A stretch of 58,480 nucleotides of DNA from positions 1-58,480 of the forward strand of contig NZ_SMSJ01000035.1 in the NCBI RefSeq assembly GCF_004355005.1. Direction: 5' to 3'. This DNA is from Dankookia rubra (lineage in GTDB: Bacteria; Pseudomonadota; Alphaproteobacteria; Acetobacterales; Acetobacteraceae). Both the position numbers and the translations under genes were made by a program. Position 1 is the first letter of the stretch. Each line of letters opens with the position of its first letter. The notes below the pieces were generated by a model. The model saw only the letters and a program-made list of their open reading frames with translations, did not search any database and was not told the origin of the DNA. This document shows, piece by piece, positions 34,411 to 44,097 of this stretch.

Positions 34411-35682
34411 CTAGGAAGCCCGCAGCACCTCCGGCCGCGTCGGGCTTGCCTTGAACAGCACCTCCCGGTCCCGTGCGAAACTGGCCAGCAGGGGAAGGGA
34501 GGCAGCACCGATGGCGCGCGCGTCCCGGCCGATGGACCCTTCCACCACCTCGAAGCCTGACAGTCCCTGGCGGTCCAGCGCCTCCATCTGCTGCGCGACG
34601 CGCGCGACGAGCCGACTCCGCACCTCCCGCGGGAAGGCGCCCTCGATCACCACCGCTTCGAAATCCACCACTGCGTTGGCCGCGACCACCGCCTGGGCCA
34701 GGCCCGTCGCCGCCTCATCCAACCATGCGTCGAGCGGCTCGCCGAAGCCACGCCACTCGTCGGGCGAGAGCCAGATGGCCGAAGCGTCGTGGCCGGCGGC
34801 CAGCAGGTGGCGTTCCAGCGCATAGAGCGAGGCGGTGTGGAGCAGCTGCCTTGGCGCGCCACCGCCGGGCGCGGCAACCGGCATGGACCCGATCGCCCCG
34901 GCATTGCCGGTGCGGCCGGGAAAGAGCTGTCCGTCCAGCACCAGGCCACCGCCGATGAAGGCGCCGAGATAGACGTAGAGGAAGTCGCGCCGGCCGCGGC
35001 TCTGCCTGCCGAAGGACAGCTCGGCCGCGCAGGCGGCGGTCGCGTCGTTGAACACGTGCACCGGCAGCGGCGCCACCTGCGCCGCCAGCACCTCCGCGAC
35101 ATCGAGATGCCGCCAAGCCTCCAGGGCACCGGCCGGGATGCCTAGCTCCTCCTCCCAGCTCCAGAGGTCAAAGGGAATGGCGACGCCGAGACCGGCGAGA
35201 CGCGCTCGCTCGGCCGGCGTCATCCCGTCCAGGATCGCGCCCAGCGTGTCGCGCGCGAAGCCCAGCACCCGCCCCGCGTCCGGCACCGCATAGGTGCTGC
35301 GCTGCCGGGCGCGGAGGCCGGCGACGAAGTCCATCAGCACCACATCCGCGCTGCGCCGGCCGATGACGAGTCCGAGCGCGAAGGCTCCGTCAGCATTGAG
35401 CCGAAAGGGGACGGCCGGCTGGCCGATTCGGCCGCGCCGCGGCTCGCCGGGCAGGACGAAGCGCTCCTGCTCCAGCCGGTTGACGATGGTCGTGGTGGTC
35501 TGCGGCGAGAGACCGGTGAGCCGCGCGATCTCGATCTTCGAGAGGCTGCCGTGGCGGCGGAGAAGCGAAAGGACCAGCCGCTCGTTGTACAGCCGGACGC
35601 CGGCTTGGCTGGTGCCACGGCTGAGGGTCGAGGCCGCGGGCGCGCCGGGCTCGTCCGGGATGAGGTCGCCACCCTGAGTCAT
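34411..35682 (-). CDS. ROK-family transcriptional regulator of the polyol operon
   Basis: 423 residues of the NagC/XylR type. An N-terminal winged helix (about residues 30-90: RLVLSLLRRHGSLSKIEIARLTGLSPQTTTTIV) is joined to a ROK sugar-kinase-like domain with FNDATAACAAEL and a sugar-binding-style GGGLVLDGQLFPG. The classic ROK cysteine-rich zinc motif (CGxxGC) is not visible. It is divergent from the mannitol dehydrogenase operon, 261 bp away, so probably a polyol- or ketose-sensing repressor of that operon and of itself. Confidence 0.87.
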   Translation of the reverse strand: MTQGGDLIPDEPGAPAASTLSRGTSQAGVRLYNERLVLSLLRRHGSLSKIEIARLTGLSPQTTTTIVNRLEQERFVLPGEPRRGRIGQPAVPFRLNADGAFALGLVIGRRSADVVLMDFVAGLRARQRSTYAVPDAGRVLGFARDTLGAILDGMTPAERARLAGLGVAIPFDLWSWEEELGIPAGALEAWRHLDVAEVLAAQVAPLPVHVFNDATAACAAELSFGRQSRGRRDFLYVYLGAFIGGGLVLDGQLFPGRTGNAGAIGSMPVAAPGGGAPRQLLHTASLYALERHLLAAGHDASAIWLSPDEWRGFGEPLDAWLDEAATGLAQAVVAANAVVDFEAVVIEGAFPREVRSRLVARVAQQMEALDRQGLSGFEVVEGSIGRDARAIGAASLPLLASFARDREVLFKASPTRPEVLRAS

Positions 35683-35751
35683 GATCCTGTCACCGGCCGG
35701 TCCGGGCCTGCGGGCAGTCTAGGCCGCCCGCGACCGACCCGACAACGATTT

Positions 35752-35803
35752 AATCCTTCCGGTGGATTTATTTATTGACTCGCTCCGGGCAGCAGGCATC
35801 ATG
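35752..35803 (+). promoter_or_regulatory. Operator/promoter candidate for the polyol operon
   Basis: An AT-rich island in the divergent ROK/operon gap holds the small inverted repeat AATCC-N7-GGATT (35752-35768), then TTGACT (35775-35780) and, 17 bp on, a weak -10 ATCATG (35798-35803). It is the only AT-rich block between the two divergent genes, so the most likely ROK binding site. Box assignments are tentative. Confidence 0.4.
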
Positions 35804-35943
35804 CTCGGCAAGCCGGTCCGACGAACCGGCGGGGCGGAAACGCCCGGGAGAGGACGTGCCATGTACCGCTTCGCCGCGGCCCCATCACTCCGTTCCGCAT
35901 GCCGTGGTGCGCACGCGTCCCGCCGCACCCCGAAGTCGCTCCC

Positions 35944-37425
35944 ATGCCCGCCGTCACGCTGAACCGGCAGGTCCTGGCCGGGCTTTCCTCCGCGGTCCAC
36001 GTGCCGCGCTATGACCTGGGCGCGGTCAGGCCGGGGGTCGTCCATCTCGGCCTGGGCAATTTCCACCGCGCCCACATGGCGCGCTACACGCATGACCTGA
36101 TGGCGCGCCGGTCCGACGCGCTGCGCTGGGGCATCCTCGGCGCCGGCCTGCTGCCCGGCGACCGCCGGATGCAGGAGGCGCTGGCGCCGCAGGACGGGCT
36201 CTACACGCTGGTGGAGCGCAGCGGTGCGGCGGAGGAGGTTACCGTCATCGGCGCGCTGGCCGGCGTGATCTTTGCCGGCGATGCATCGGCCGAGCTGCTG
36301 CGCGCCATCGACGACCCGGCCATCCGCATCGTCAGCCTGACGGTGACCGAGCACGGCTATTGCCTCGACCGCGCGACCAAGCAGCTGGACGCCGACCACC
36401 CCGCGATCCGCCACGACCTGGCGGACCCCGAGGCGCCGCGCAGCGCCATCGGCATCCTGGTGGAGACCTACCGCCGCCGGCGCGATGCCGGGCTGCCCGC
36501 CTTCACCGCGCTCACCTGCGACAACATCCAGCACAACGGCGACGTGCTGCGCGACGCCGTGCTCGACCTCGCGGAGCGGCGCGACCCGGCGTTGGCCGAC
36601 TGGATCCGCGCCGAGGCTGCCTTCCCCAATACCATGGTGGACCGCATCACGCCGGTCACGCGCGAGGCGCAGGCGGCCGAACTGCGCGCCCGCTACGGCA
36701 TCGAGGACCGCTGGCCGGTATTCGCCGAGAGCTTCCGGCAATGGGTGATCGAGGACCGCTTCGTCGCCGGGCGCCCGGAATGGGAGGAGGTAGGCGCCCA
36801 GTTCGTCGCCGACGTCGCGCCCTACGAGTTCATGAAGCTGCGGCTGTTGAACGGCAGCCACCTCGCCGTCGCGGCCCTGGGCCGGCTGGCCGGATACCAT
36901 ACGATCGACCAGAGCATGGCCGATCCCGCCATCCGCGCCCTGATGGTGGCGCTGATGGACCGCGAGACCGGACCGACCCTGCCGCAGGTCCCGGGCATCG
37001 ATATCGCGCTCTACAAGCGCACGCTGGTCGAACGCTTCGCAAATACCGCCATCGAGGACACGGTGGAGCGGGTGAACACCGATGCGCCGGTGAACGTGCT
37101 GGTGGACCCGCTGCGCGACCGGCTGCGCGCGGACGGTGGGATCGGGTTGCTCGCCCTGGCTTTGGCCGCCTGGTTCCGCCGCATCCGCGGCGAGGACGAG
37201 GAGGGCAGGCCGATCGAGATCCGCCACCCGCTGGCCGCGACGCTGCGCGAGCGGGCGGTGGCGGGCGGCCCCGACCCGGCGCCGCTGCTGGCGGTGCGGC
37301 CGCTGTTCGGCGAGCTGGGCGAGGATCCGCGGCTGCGGCAGGCGGTCGGGCGCTGGCTCGCCTCGCTCTATGCCGTGGGCTGTCGGGAGACGCTGCGCCG
37401 CGCGCGGCAGGAAGAAGGCTTTTGA
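35944..37425 (+). CDS. Mannitol 2-dehydrogenase family polyol dehydrogenase
   Basis: 493 residues from the ATG at 35944. A long-chain polyol dehydrogenase: NAD-binding start VVHLGLGNFHRAHMA, TVTEHGYC near residue 135, CDNIQHNG, and the active-site signature KLRLLNGSH carrying the catalytic lysine plus Asn and His. The family oxidises D-mannitol to fructose (also D-arabitol to xylulose or D-sorbitol to fructose) with NAD+. An upstream in-frame ATG (35899) would add 15 unlikely residues. First gene of the polyol operon, 44 bp before the binding-protein gene. Confidence 0.92.
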   Translation: MPAVTLNRQVLAGLSSAVHVPRYDLGAVRPGVVHLGLGNFHRAHMARYTHDLMARRSDALRWGILGAGLLPGDRRMQEALAPQDGLYTLVERSGAAEEVTVIGALAGVIFAGDASAELLRAIDDPAIRIVSLTVTEHGYCLDRATKQLDADHPAIRHDLADPEAPRSAIGILVETYRRRRDAGLPAFTALTCDNIQHNGDVLRDAVLDLAERRDPALADWIRAEAAFPNTMVDRITPVTREAQAAELRARYGIEDRWPVFAESFRQWVIEDRFVAGRPEWEEVGAQFVADVAPYEFMKLRLLNGSHLAVAALGRLAGYHTIDQSMADPAIRALMVALMDRETGPTLPQVPGIDIALYKRTLVERFANTAIEDTVERVNTDAPVNVLVDPLRDRLRADGGIGLLALALAAWFRRIRGEDEEGRPIEIRHPLAATLRERAVAGGPDPAPLLAVRPLFGELGEDPRLRQAVGRWLASLYAVGCRETLRRARQEEGF

Positions 37426-37469
37426 TGCGCCGGCCCTCAGGCGGTCGGCACCGAAGGGGAGAATAAGGA

Positions 37470-38792
37470 ATGCGTCCCAGGCATCGTCTCGCGGCGGTTC
37501 TTGCCGCCTTCGTCGCCGCCTGCTGGCCGGGCAGCCAAGCCTTGGCCCAGGCGACCGTCACCATCGCCACGGTGAACAACGGCGACATGGTGGTGATGCA
37601 GCGGCTGTCGAGCCGATTCGAGCAGCAGAACCCCGACGTGAAGCTGCGCTGGGTGGTGCTGGAGGAGAACGTCCTCCGCCAGCGCCTGACCACCGACATC
37701 TCCACCAAGGCCGGCCAGTTCGACATCCTGACGATCGGCAATTACGAGGTGCCGATCTGGGCCAAGCAGGGCTGGCTGGCGCCCTTCGACAACCTGCCGG
37801 CGAGCTACGACGTCAACGACATCCTCGCCCCCGTGCGCACCGGCATCAGCCACCAGGACAAGCTCTACGCGCTGCCCTTCTACGCCGAGAGCGCGATGAC
37901 CTACTACCGCACGGACCTGCTGCAGAAGGCCGGCATCACCATGCCGGCCGAGCCGACCTATGCGCAGATCCGCGACATCGCGGCGAAGATCACCGACAAG
38001 TCCAGCCAGACCTACGGGCTGTGCCTGCGCGGCAAGCCGGGCTGGGGCGAGAACATGGCCTTCGTCACGCCGCTCGCGACGGCCTTCGGCGGCCAGTGGT
38101 TCGACGCGCAGTGGAAGCCGCAGCTCGACACCCCGGCATGGCGCAACGCGGTGACCTGGTACAGCACCGGGCTGCGGGAATACGGCCCGCCCGGTGCGAC
38201 CTCCAACGGCTTCAACGAGAACCTCGCGCTCTTCGCCGGCGGCCGTTGCGGCATCTGGATCGACGCCAGCGTCGCCGCCGGCCTGCTGTATGACACCAAG
38301 CAGTCGCAGGTGGCGGACAAGGTGGGCTTCGCGCCCATGCCGACCGGCGAATTCACCGGCGGCCCGACCTGGCTCTGGAGCTGGAACCTGGCCATCCCCG
38401 CGACGTCGAAGCAGCAGGAGGCCGCGCGGAAGTTCGTCCTCTGGGCGACGTCGAAGGACTACATCCGGCTGGTCGCGCAGGAGAATGGCTGGGTGGCGGT
38501 GCCCCCGGGCACGCGGCAATCCACCTATGACAGCCCGGACTACCAGAAGGTCGCCCCCTTCGCCTCCTTCGTGCAGAAGGCGATCATGAGCGCCAACCCG
38601 AGCGCGCAGACCCGCAACCCGCGTCCTTATACCGGCGCGCAATTCGTGGCGATCCCGGAATTCCAGGGGCTGGGTACGCAGGTCGGGCAGACCATCGCCT
38701 CGACGCTGACTGGCACGCCGGTGGAGCAGGCGCTGCGGACTGCCCAATCCGCGACCGAGCGGACCATGCGCCAGGCGGGCTATCCGAAATAG
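37470..38792 (+). CDS. smoE: Polyol ABC transporter substrate-binding protein
   Basis: 440 residues. The signal peptide ends at QALAQA, followed by a family 1 extracellular solute-binding fold (TVTIATVNNGDM, LWAT, PYTGAQF near the C-terminus). The order with two permeases and a MalK-like ATPase, and the flanking polyol enzymes, match the SmoE/MtlE binding proteins that deliver sorbitol, mannitol or arabitol. The ribosome site is AAGGA just upstream. Periplasmic. Confidence 0.88.
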   Translation: MRPRHRLAAVLAAFVAACWPGSQALAQATVTIATVNNGDMVVMQRLSSRFEQQNPDVKLRWVVLEENVLRQRLTTDISTKAGQFDILTIGNYEVPIWAKQGWLAPFDNLPASYDVNDILAPVRTGISHQDKLYALPFYAESAMTYYRTDLLQKAGITMPAEPTYAQIRDIAAKITDKSSQTYGLCLRGKPGWGENMAFVTPLATAFGGQWFDAQWKPQLDTPAWRNAVTWYSTGLREYGPPGATSNGFNENLALFAGGRCGIWIDASVAAGLLYDTKQSQVADKVGFAPMPTGEFTGGPTWLWSWNLAIPATSKQQEAARKFVLWATSKDYIRLVAQENGWVAVPPGTRQSTYDSPDYQKVAPFASFVQKAIMSANPSAQTRNPRPYTGAQFVAIPEFQGLGTQVGQTIASTLTGTPVEQALRTAQSATERTMRQAGYPK

Positions 38793-38814
38793 GCGGCGCG
38801 GGAAGGGGATCGGC

Positions 38815-39729
38815 ATGTCCTTCACCACCCTCGACCAGGGCGCCGAAGTCACGGCGGCGCCGCCCGGGGCCCGGCGCCGCAGCGCCTTCCCGCTGCTCGC
38901 GCCCTCGGTCAGCGTGCTGCTCCTGTGGATGATCGTGCCGCTGGCGATGACGCTGTGGTTCTCCTTCCAGCGCTACAACCTGCTGAACCCGGAGGTCTCG
39001 GGCTTTGCAGGCCTCGAGAACTACGAATTCCTGGTCACCGACCCGGATTTCTGGGCCTCGCTCACCAACACGCTGATCCTGGTGGGCTCGGTGCTGGTCA
39101 TCACCGTCGGGTTCGGCACGCTGCTGGCGGTGCTGTTCGACCAACCCTTTCCAGGGCAAGGCGTCGCCCGGGTGCTCGCCATCTCGCCCTTCTTCGTTAT
39201 GCCGACGGTCAGCGCGCTGGTGTGGAAGAACCTGATGATGCACCCGATCTACGGGGTGCTCGGGTCGCTCGCGCGCGCGGTCGGGATGGAGCCGGTCGAT
39301 TGGTTCGCCGAATATCCGCTGCTGGCCGTCATCGTTATCGTCGCTTGGCAGTGGCTGCCCTTCGCCCTGCTGATCCTGCTGACCGCGGTGCAGTCCCTCG
39401 ACCACGAGCAGAAGGAGGCGGCGCGGATGGACGGTGCCGGCCCGGTCGCGCAGTTCGTCTTCATCACCCTGCCGCATCTCGGGCGCGCCATCAGCGTCGT
39501 GGTGATGATCGAGACCATCTTCCTGCTGACGGTTTTCGCCGAGATCTTCGTCACCACCTCGGGCGGCCCGGGCAATGCCACGACCAACCTCGCCTTCCTG
39601 ATCTATGCGCGCGCCCTGCTGCAATTCGATGTCGGCGGCGGCTCGGCCGGCGGGGTGGTGGCGATCCTGCTCGCCAACGTCGTCGCCTTCTTCCTGGTGC
39701 GCTCCATTGCCCGGCGGCTGGAGGTCTAG
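38815..39729 (+). CDS. smoF: Polyol ABC transporter permease 1
   Basis: 304 residues, six helices, of the MalF-like sugar permease family. The EAA loop contacting the ATPase is EAARMDGAGPVAQFVFITLP. An N-terminal cytoplasmic stretch (to about residue 25) precedes the first helix. Ends 3 bp before the second permease gene. Forms the inner-membrane channel with its partner. Confidence 0.9.
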   Translation: MSFTTLDQGAEVTAAPPGARRRSAFPLLAPSVSVLLLWMIVPLAMTLWFSFQRYNLLNPEVSGFAGLENYEFLVTDPDFWASLTNTLILVGSVLVITVGFGTLLAVLFDQPFPGQGVARVLAISPFFVMPTVSALVWKNLMMHPIYGVLGSLARAVGMEPVDWFAEYPLLAVIVIVAWQWLPFALLILLTAVQSLDHEQKEAARMDGAGPVAQFVFITLPHLGRAISVVVMIETIFLLTVFAEIFVTTSGGPGNATTNLAFLIYARALLQFDVGGGSAGGVVAILLANVVAFFLVRSIARRLEV

Positions 39730-39732
39730 GCC

Positions 39733-40554
39733 ATGCGCTCGTCCCGAAGGCAGATGCTGCTGGCCACGGTGCTCGGCTGGGGCGCGGCGCTGCTGCTGTT
39801 CTTCCCCATCTTCTGGATGGTGCTGACCAGCTTCAAGTCCGAGATAGCCGCCATCGCCACCCCGCCGCAGTTCCTCTTCGCGCCGACGCTTGAGAGCTAT
39901 GCCGAGGTGCAGGAGCGGGCGGACTACCTGCATTTTGCGCTCAACAGTGTCCTGATCTCGGTCGGCGGCACGTTGCTCGCGCTCGCCTTCGCCATCCCGG
40001 CTGCCTATGCCATGGCCTTCCATCCGACGGCGCGCACGCGCTCGACGCTGCTCTGGATGCTGTCGACCAAGATGCTGCCGCCGGTCGGCGTGCTGGTGCC
40101 GATCTATCTGCTGTTCCGCAGCCTCGGCATCCTGGATACGCGAAGCGGTCTAGTGGTGATCTATGCGCTGATGAACCTGCCCATCGTGGTCTGGATGCTC
40201 TTCACCTTCTTCAAGGAGGTGCCGGGCGAGATCCTGGAGGCCGGGCGGATGGACGGGGCCCGCACCGGGTCGGAGTTCTGGCACCTGCTGCTGCCGCTCT
40301 CGGTTCCCGGCATCGCCTCCACCGCGCTGCTCTCGCTCATCCTCTGTTGGAACGAGGCCTTCTGGAGCCTGAACCTGACGACCTCGGAGGCGGCGCCGCT
40401 GACCACCTTCATCGCCTCCTTCTCCTCGCCGCAGGGGTTGTTCTTCGCCAAGCTCTCCGCCGCCTCCACCATCGCCGTCGCGCCCATCCTGGTCTTCGGC
40501 TGGCTCAGCCAGCGCCAGCTGGTCCGCGGCCTGACCTTCGGCGCCGTGAAATAG
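39733..40554 (+). CDS. smoG: Polyol ABC transporter permease 2
   Basis: 273 residues, six helices, MalG-like. The EAA motif reads [22 protein letters not shown], and PAAYAMAF and NEAFWSLNL are usual family segments. It pairs with the upstream permease, from which it is separated by 3 bp, so the two are translated together. Confidence 0.9.
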   Translation: MRSSRRQMLLATVLGWGAALLLFFPIFWMVLTSFKSEIAAIATPPQFLFAPTLESYAEVQERADYLHFALNSVLISVGGTLLALAFAIPAAYAMAFHPTARTRSTLLWMLSTKMLPPVGVLVPIYLLFRSLGILDTRSGLVVIYALMNLPIVVWMLFTFFKEVPGEILEAGRMDGARTGSEFWHLLLPLSVPGIASTALLSLILCWNEAFWSLNLTTSEAAPLTTFIASFSSPQGLFFAKLSAASTIAVAPILVFGWLSQRQLVRGLTFGAVK

Positions 40555-40564
40555 GGAGACCGCC

Positions 40565-41662
40565 ATGGCCACGCTCCAGCTCCGCAACCTCCGCAAGAGC
40601 TACCTGGCGCACGAGGTCATCAAGGGCGTCGACCTCGAGGTGGCGGACCGCGAGTTCGTCGTCTTCGTCGGCCCCTCAGGCTGCGGCAAGTCCACGCTGC
40701 TGCGCATGATCGCGGGGCTGGAGGAGATCACCTCAGGCGACCTGCTGATCGACGGCCAGCGGGTGAACGAGGTGGGGCCGGCCGACCGCGGCCTGGCCAT
40801 GGTGTTCCAGTCCTATGCGCTTTATCCGCACATGACGGTGCGGGACAACATGGGCTTCGCGCTGCGCATGGCCGGCGTGCCGAAGCCGGAACGGGCGCGG
40901 AAGGTGGCCGAGGCGGCGCGCATCCTGCAGCTCGAACCTTATCTCGACCGCCGGCCGAAGGAACTCTCGGGCGGCCAGCGCCAGCGCGTTGCGATAGGCC
41001 GCGCCATCGTCCGCAACCCGCGCATCTTCCTGTTCGACGAGCCGCTCTCGAACCTCGACGCCGCGCTGCGCGGCCAGATGCGCATCGAACTGGCGCGGCT
41101 GCACGAGGACCTGCAGGCCACCATGATCTACGTCACCCACGACCAGGTCGAGGCGATGACGCTGGCCGACAAGATCGTGGTGCTGCAGGCCGGCCGCGTG
41201 GAGCAGGTCGGCTCGCCGCTCGAGCTCTACCACCACCCCGCCAACCTCTTCGTCGCCGGCTTCATCGGCTCGCCGCGCATGAACCTCCTCGAGGCGCGCG
41301 TGCTCGGCGCCGACGGCGCGGGCGTGATGCTGGAAGCAGCCGGCGCACGGCTGACCGTGCCCGCCGGCGGCGCGTCGCGGCCGGGGGCGGCGGTCACGCT
41401 CGGCATCCGGCCCGAGGCGCTGCGGCCCGACCCGGCCGGCGCCTTCGCCGGCGAGGTACGGCTGGTGGAACGGCTCGGCGGCCTGACCCTGCTGCACGTG
41501 ACACTGGTGGGCGGGGAGGCGGTGGTCGTGCAGATCGAGGGGAGCGATCCGACGCCGGCGCATGCGCCCGTCCGCCTCGGCGTCGAGGGCGCCGCCTGCC
41601 ATGTCTTCGATGCGGAGGGGCAGGCCTTGCCGGCGCTGGGGCGGCACCCGTTGGCGGCCTGA
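40565..41662 (+). CDS. smoK: Polyol ABC transporter ATP-binding protein (MalK/UgpC type)
   Basis: 365 residues. Walker [11 protein letters not shown]-loop FQSYALYPH, signature LSGGQRQR, Walker B IFLFDEP and the switch histidine in YVTHDQ are all intact. A TOBE/OB-fold regulatory region fills the C-terminal third (from about residue 235, LGIRPEAL). It energises the importer on the cytoplasmic side. A GGAGA ribosome site lies just upstream, and the fructokinase gene starts 5 bp after the stop. Confidence 0.93.
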   Translation: MATLQLRNLRKSYLAHEVIKGVDLEVADREFVVFVGPSGCGKSTLLRMIAGLEEITSGDLLIDGQRVNEVGPADRGLAMVFQSYALYPHMTVRDNMGFALRMAGVPKPERARKVAEAARILQLEPYLDRRPKELSGGQRQRVAIGRAIVRNPRIFLFDEPLSNLDAALRGQMRIELARLHEDLQATMIYVTHDQVEAMTLADKIVVLQAGRVEQVGSPLELYHHPANLFVAGFIGSPRMNLLEARVLGADGAGVMLEAAGARLTVPAGGASRPGAAVTLGIRPEALRPDPAGAFAGEVRLVERLGGLTLLHVTLVGGEAVVVQIEGSDPTPAHAPVRLGVEGAACHVFDAEGQALPALGRHPLAA

Positions 41663-41667
41663 CGCGC

Positions 41668-42615
41668 ATGATCCTGGTCTGCGGCGAGGCGCTGATCGAT
41701 CTTTTCGTGCAGGGACCGTCCGATGGCGCGACGCTGCCCGCCGTCGCCGCGGCTGGCGGTTCGCCCTTCAACCTCGCGGTCGGGCTGGCACGGCTCGGCA
41801 TGCCGTCCGGCTTCCTCGGCGGCCTCTCGCGCGACGGCTTTGGCGACTTTCTCGCGGCCCGCCTCGCGGCGGAAGGCGTGGACACCGGCTTCGTTCGGCG
41901 CAGCGGCCGGCCGACGCCGCTTGTCGTCGTCTCGCCCGGTGCGGAGGGCCACCCACACTACACCTTCCACGCCGAGGGCTGCGCCGACCGCGACCTGACG
42001 GCGGCGGACCTGCCCTCCGCCCTGGGGCCAGGCACCGAGGCACTCGCCATCGGCTCCTACGTCCTGGCGGTGGAGCCGGTCAGCAGCGCCCTGCTGACCT
42101 TGGCCGAGCGCGAGGGACCGCGGCGCGTGGTCAGCCTCGATCCCAATCTCCGCCCGATGCTGGTCGGCGGAATCGACCGCTGGCGCGCGCGCTTCGACCG
42201 CTTCCTCCGCACGGCCGCCATCGTGAAGCTGAGCGAGGAGGACCTGCACGCCGCCTATGGCATGGGCGCCGACCCGGCGGAGCATGCCGCGCGCTGGCAG
42301 GCGGCGGGCGTCGGCCTCGTGGTGCTGACACGCGGCGCGGCCGGTGCGACCGCCTTCCATGCCTGCGGTCGGTTCGACGAACCGGGGCGCGCCGTGCCGG
42401 TGGTGGACACGGTCGGCGCCGGCGACACCTTCCACGCGGCGCTGCTGGCCCGATTGCGCCATCACGGGCGGCTGACGCGGGAGGGCGTCGCAACCATCGA
42501 TTCCGGCACGCTGCGGGACGTGCTGCGCTACGCCGCCGTCGCAGCGTCCATCACCTGCACCCGCCGCGGCGCCGATCTGCCGCGGGCGGCTGAGGTGGCG
42601 GCGGCGCTCGGCTGA
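41668..42615 (+). CDS. PfkB-family carbohydrate kinase, probable fructokinase
   Basis: 315 residues. PfkB signatures are GGSPFNLAVGLARLG near residue 30 and DTVGAGDTFHAALLA near residue 250, with the catalytic Asp in GAGDTF. In this operon the natural substrate is the fructose formed from mannitol or sorbitol, giving fructose 6-phosphate; it corresponds to MtlZ of Pseudomonas mannitol operons. Other PfkB substrates cannot be excluded from sequence alone. Confidence 0.88.
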   Translation: MILVCGEALIDLFVQGPSDGATLPAVAAAGGSPFNLAVGLARLGMPSGFLGGLSRDGFGDFLAARLAAEGVDTGFVRRSGRPTPLVVVSPGAEGHPHYTFHAEGCADRDLTAADLPSALGPGTEALAIGSYVLAVEPVSSALLTLAEREGPRRVVSLDPNLRPMLVGGIDRWRARFDRFLRTAAIVKLSEEDLHAAYGMGADPAEHAARWQAAGVGLVVLTRGAAGATAFHACGRFDEPGRAVPVVDTVGAGDTFHAALLARLRHHGRLTREGVATIDSGTLRDVLRYAAVAASITCTRRGADLPRAAEVAAALG

Positions 42616-42636
42616 GCACGGGACGGGGAGGCGCAA

Positions 42637-44097
42637 ATGTTCCTGGGCTTCGACCTCGGCACCTCCTCCGTCAAGGCGATTCTGGTGGATGGCGACCAGC
42701 GCGTCCTGGCCGAGGCCTCCGCGCCGCTCGACCTTCTCCGCCCGCAGCCCGGCTGGAGCGAGCAGGACCCGGAGGCGTGGTGGCGGGCGGTGCTGGCCTG
42801 CACCGCGGCGCTGCGCGCGGCGAAGCCGGCGGAATGGGCGGCGGTGCGGGGCATCGGCCTGTCCGGTCAGATGCACGGCGCGGTACTGCTCGACGCCACT
42901 GGGGCCGTGCTGAGACCCTGCATCCTCTGGAACGACACCCGCAGCACGGCGGAATGCCGCGCGCTGGAGGCCGCGGTGCCGGAACTGCAAGGCATCGCCG
43001 GCAACCTCGCCATGCCGGGCTTCACCGCGCCGAAGCTGCTCTGGGTGCGGCGGCACGAGCCCGACCTCTTTGCCCGCACGCGGCGGGTGCTGCTGCCCAA
43101 GGCCTGGGTCGCACAGCGCATGACCGGCGATGCCGTGGAGGAGATGTCGGATGCGTCCGGCACGCTCTGGTTGGATGTCGGCCGGCGCGACTGGTCGGAC
43201 CGGCTGCTGGACGCGACGGGCCTGACCCGCGCCGCCATGCCGTGGCTGGCGGAAGGCAGCGCGCCGGCGGCCCGGATGCGCGCCGCGCTGGCGGCCGAGT
43301 GGGGCTTCGCCGCGCCGCCGCTGCTGGCGGGCGGCGCCGGTGACAACGCCGCGGGGGCGGTCGGGCTCGGCGCCATCCACGCCGGTGACGCCTTCGTATC
43401 GCTCGGCACCTCAGGCGTTGTCTTCGCCACGACCGATGCCTTCCGCCCCTGGCCAAGGGACGCGGTGCATGCCTTCTGCCATGCCTTGCCGGCGACCTGG
43501 CACCAGATGGGCGTCACGCTGTCCGCGGCGGCGTCCCTCGCTTGGTGGGCCGGTGTCGCGGGGCAGGCGGAAGCGGCGCTGCTGGCGGAGATGCCGCCGC
43601 CGCGCGCGCCGAGCCCGGCGCTGTTCCTGCCCTACCTGTCGGGCGAGCGGACGCCGCACAACAACGCCGTCATCCGCGGCGCTTTCGCTAATCTCTCGGC
43701 GGAGGCGGAGCGCCCGGCGCTGACCCAGGCAGTGCTGGAAGGCGTCGCCTTTTCGCTGCGGGACTGCCTTGACGCGCTGGCCGCCTCCGGCACCGCGCCG
43801 CGGCAGGCGACCGTCATCGGCGGCGGGTCGCGGTCGCGCGCCTGGGTGGCAATCCTTGCCGCCGCTCTCGGCATCCCGCTGCATCGGCCTGCTGCCGGCG
43901 AGTTCGGCGGCGCCTTCGGCGCGGCCCGGCTGGCGCGGCTGGCGGTGACCGGTGAAGCGGCGGAGTCCGTCTGCACGCCGCCGAGGCGGACGGAGACGGT
44001 CGAGCCCGATCCCGATCTTGCCGCCGCCTATGCCGCGCGGCTGCCGCACTGGCGCGCGCTGTACGGCGCCCTGTCACCGCTGGAGACCACCGCATGA
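42637..44097 (+). CDS. xylB: Xylulokinase
   Basis: 486 residues, FGGY family. Visible landmarks: GFDLGTSSVKAILVD (N-terminal ATPase phosphate 1), GLSGQMHGAVLLD, LWNDTRS, the sugar-binding SGERTPHNN and C-terminal GGGSRSRAW. It phosphorylates D-xylulose to xylulose 5-phosphate, which would handle arabitol oxidised by the operon's dehydrogenase; it corresponds to MtlY. A GGGGAGG ribosome site precedes it and its TGA overlaps the next ATG. Confidence 0.93.
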   Translation: MFLGFDLGTSSVKAILVDGDQRVLAEASAPLDLLRPQPGWSEQDPEAWWRAVLACTAALRAAKPAEWAAVRGIGLSGQMHGAVLLDATGAVLRPCILWNDTRSTAECRALEAAVPELQGIAGNLAMPGFTAPKLLWVRRHEPDLFARTRRVLLPKAWVAQRMTGDAVEEMSDASGTLWLDVGRRDWSDRLLDATGLTRAAMPWLAEGSAPAARMRAALAAEWGFAAPPLLAGGAGDNAAGAVGLGAIHAGDAFVSLGTSGVVFATTDAFRPWPRDAVHAFCHALPATWHQMGVTLSAAASLAWWAGVAGQAEAALLAEMPPPRAPSPALFLPYLSGERTPHNNAVIRGAFANLSAEAERPALTQAVLEGVAFSLRDCLDALAASGTAPRQATVIGGGSRSRAWVAILAAALGIPLHRPAAGEFGGAFGAARLARLAVTGEAAESVCTPPRRTETVEPDPDLAAAYAARLPHWRALYGALSPLETTA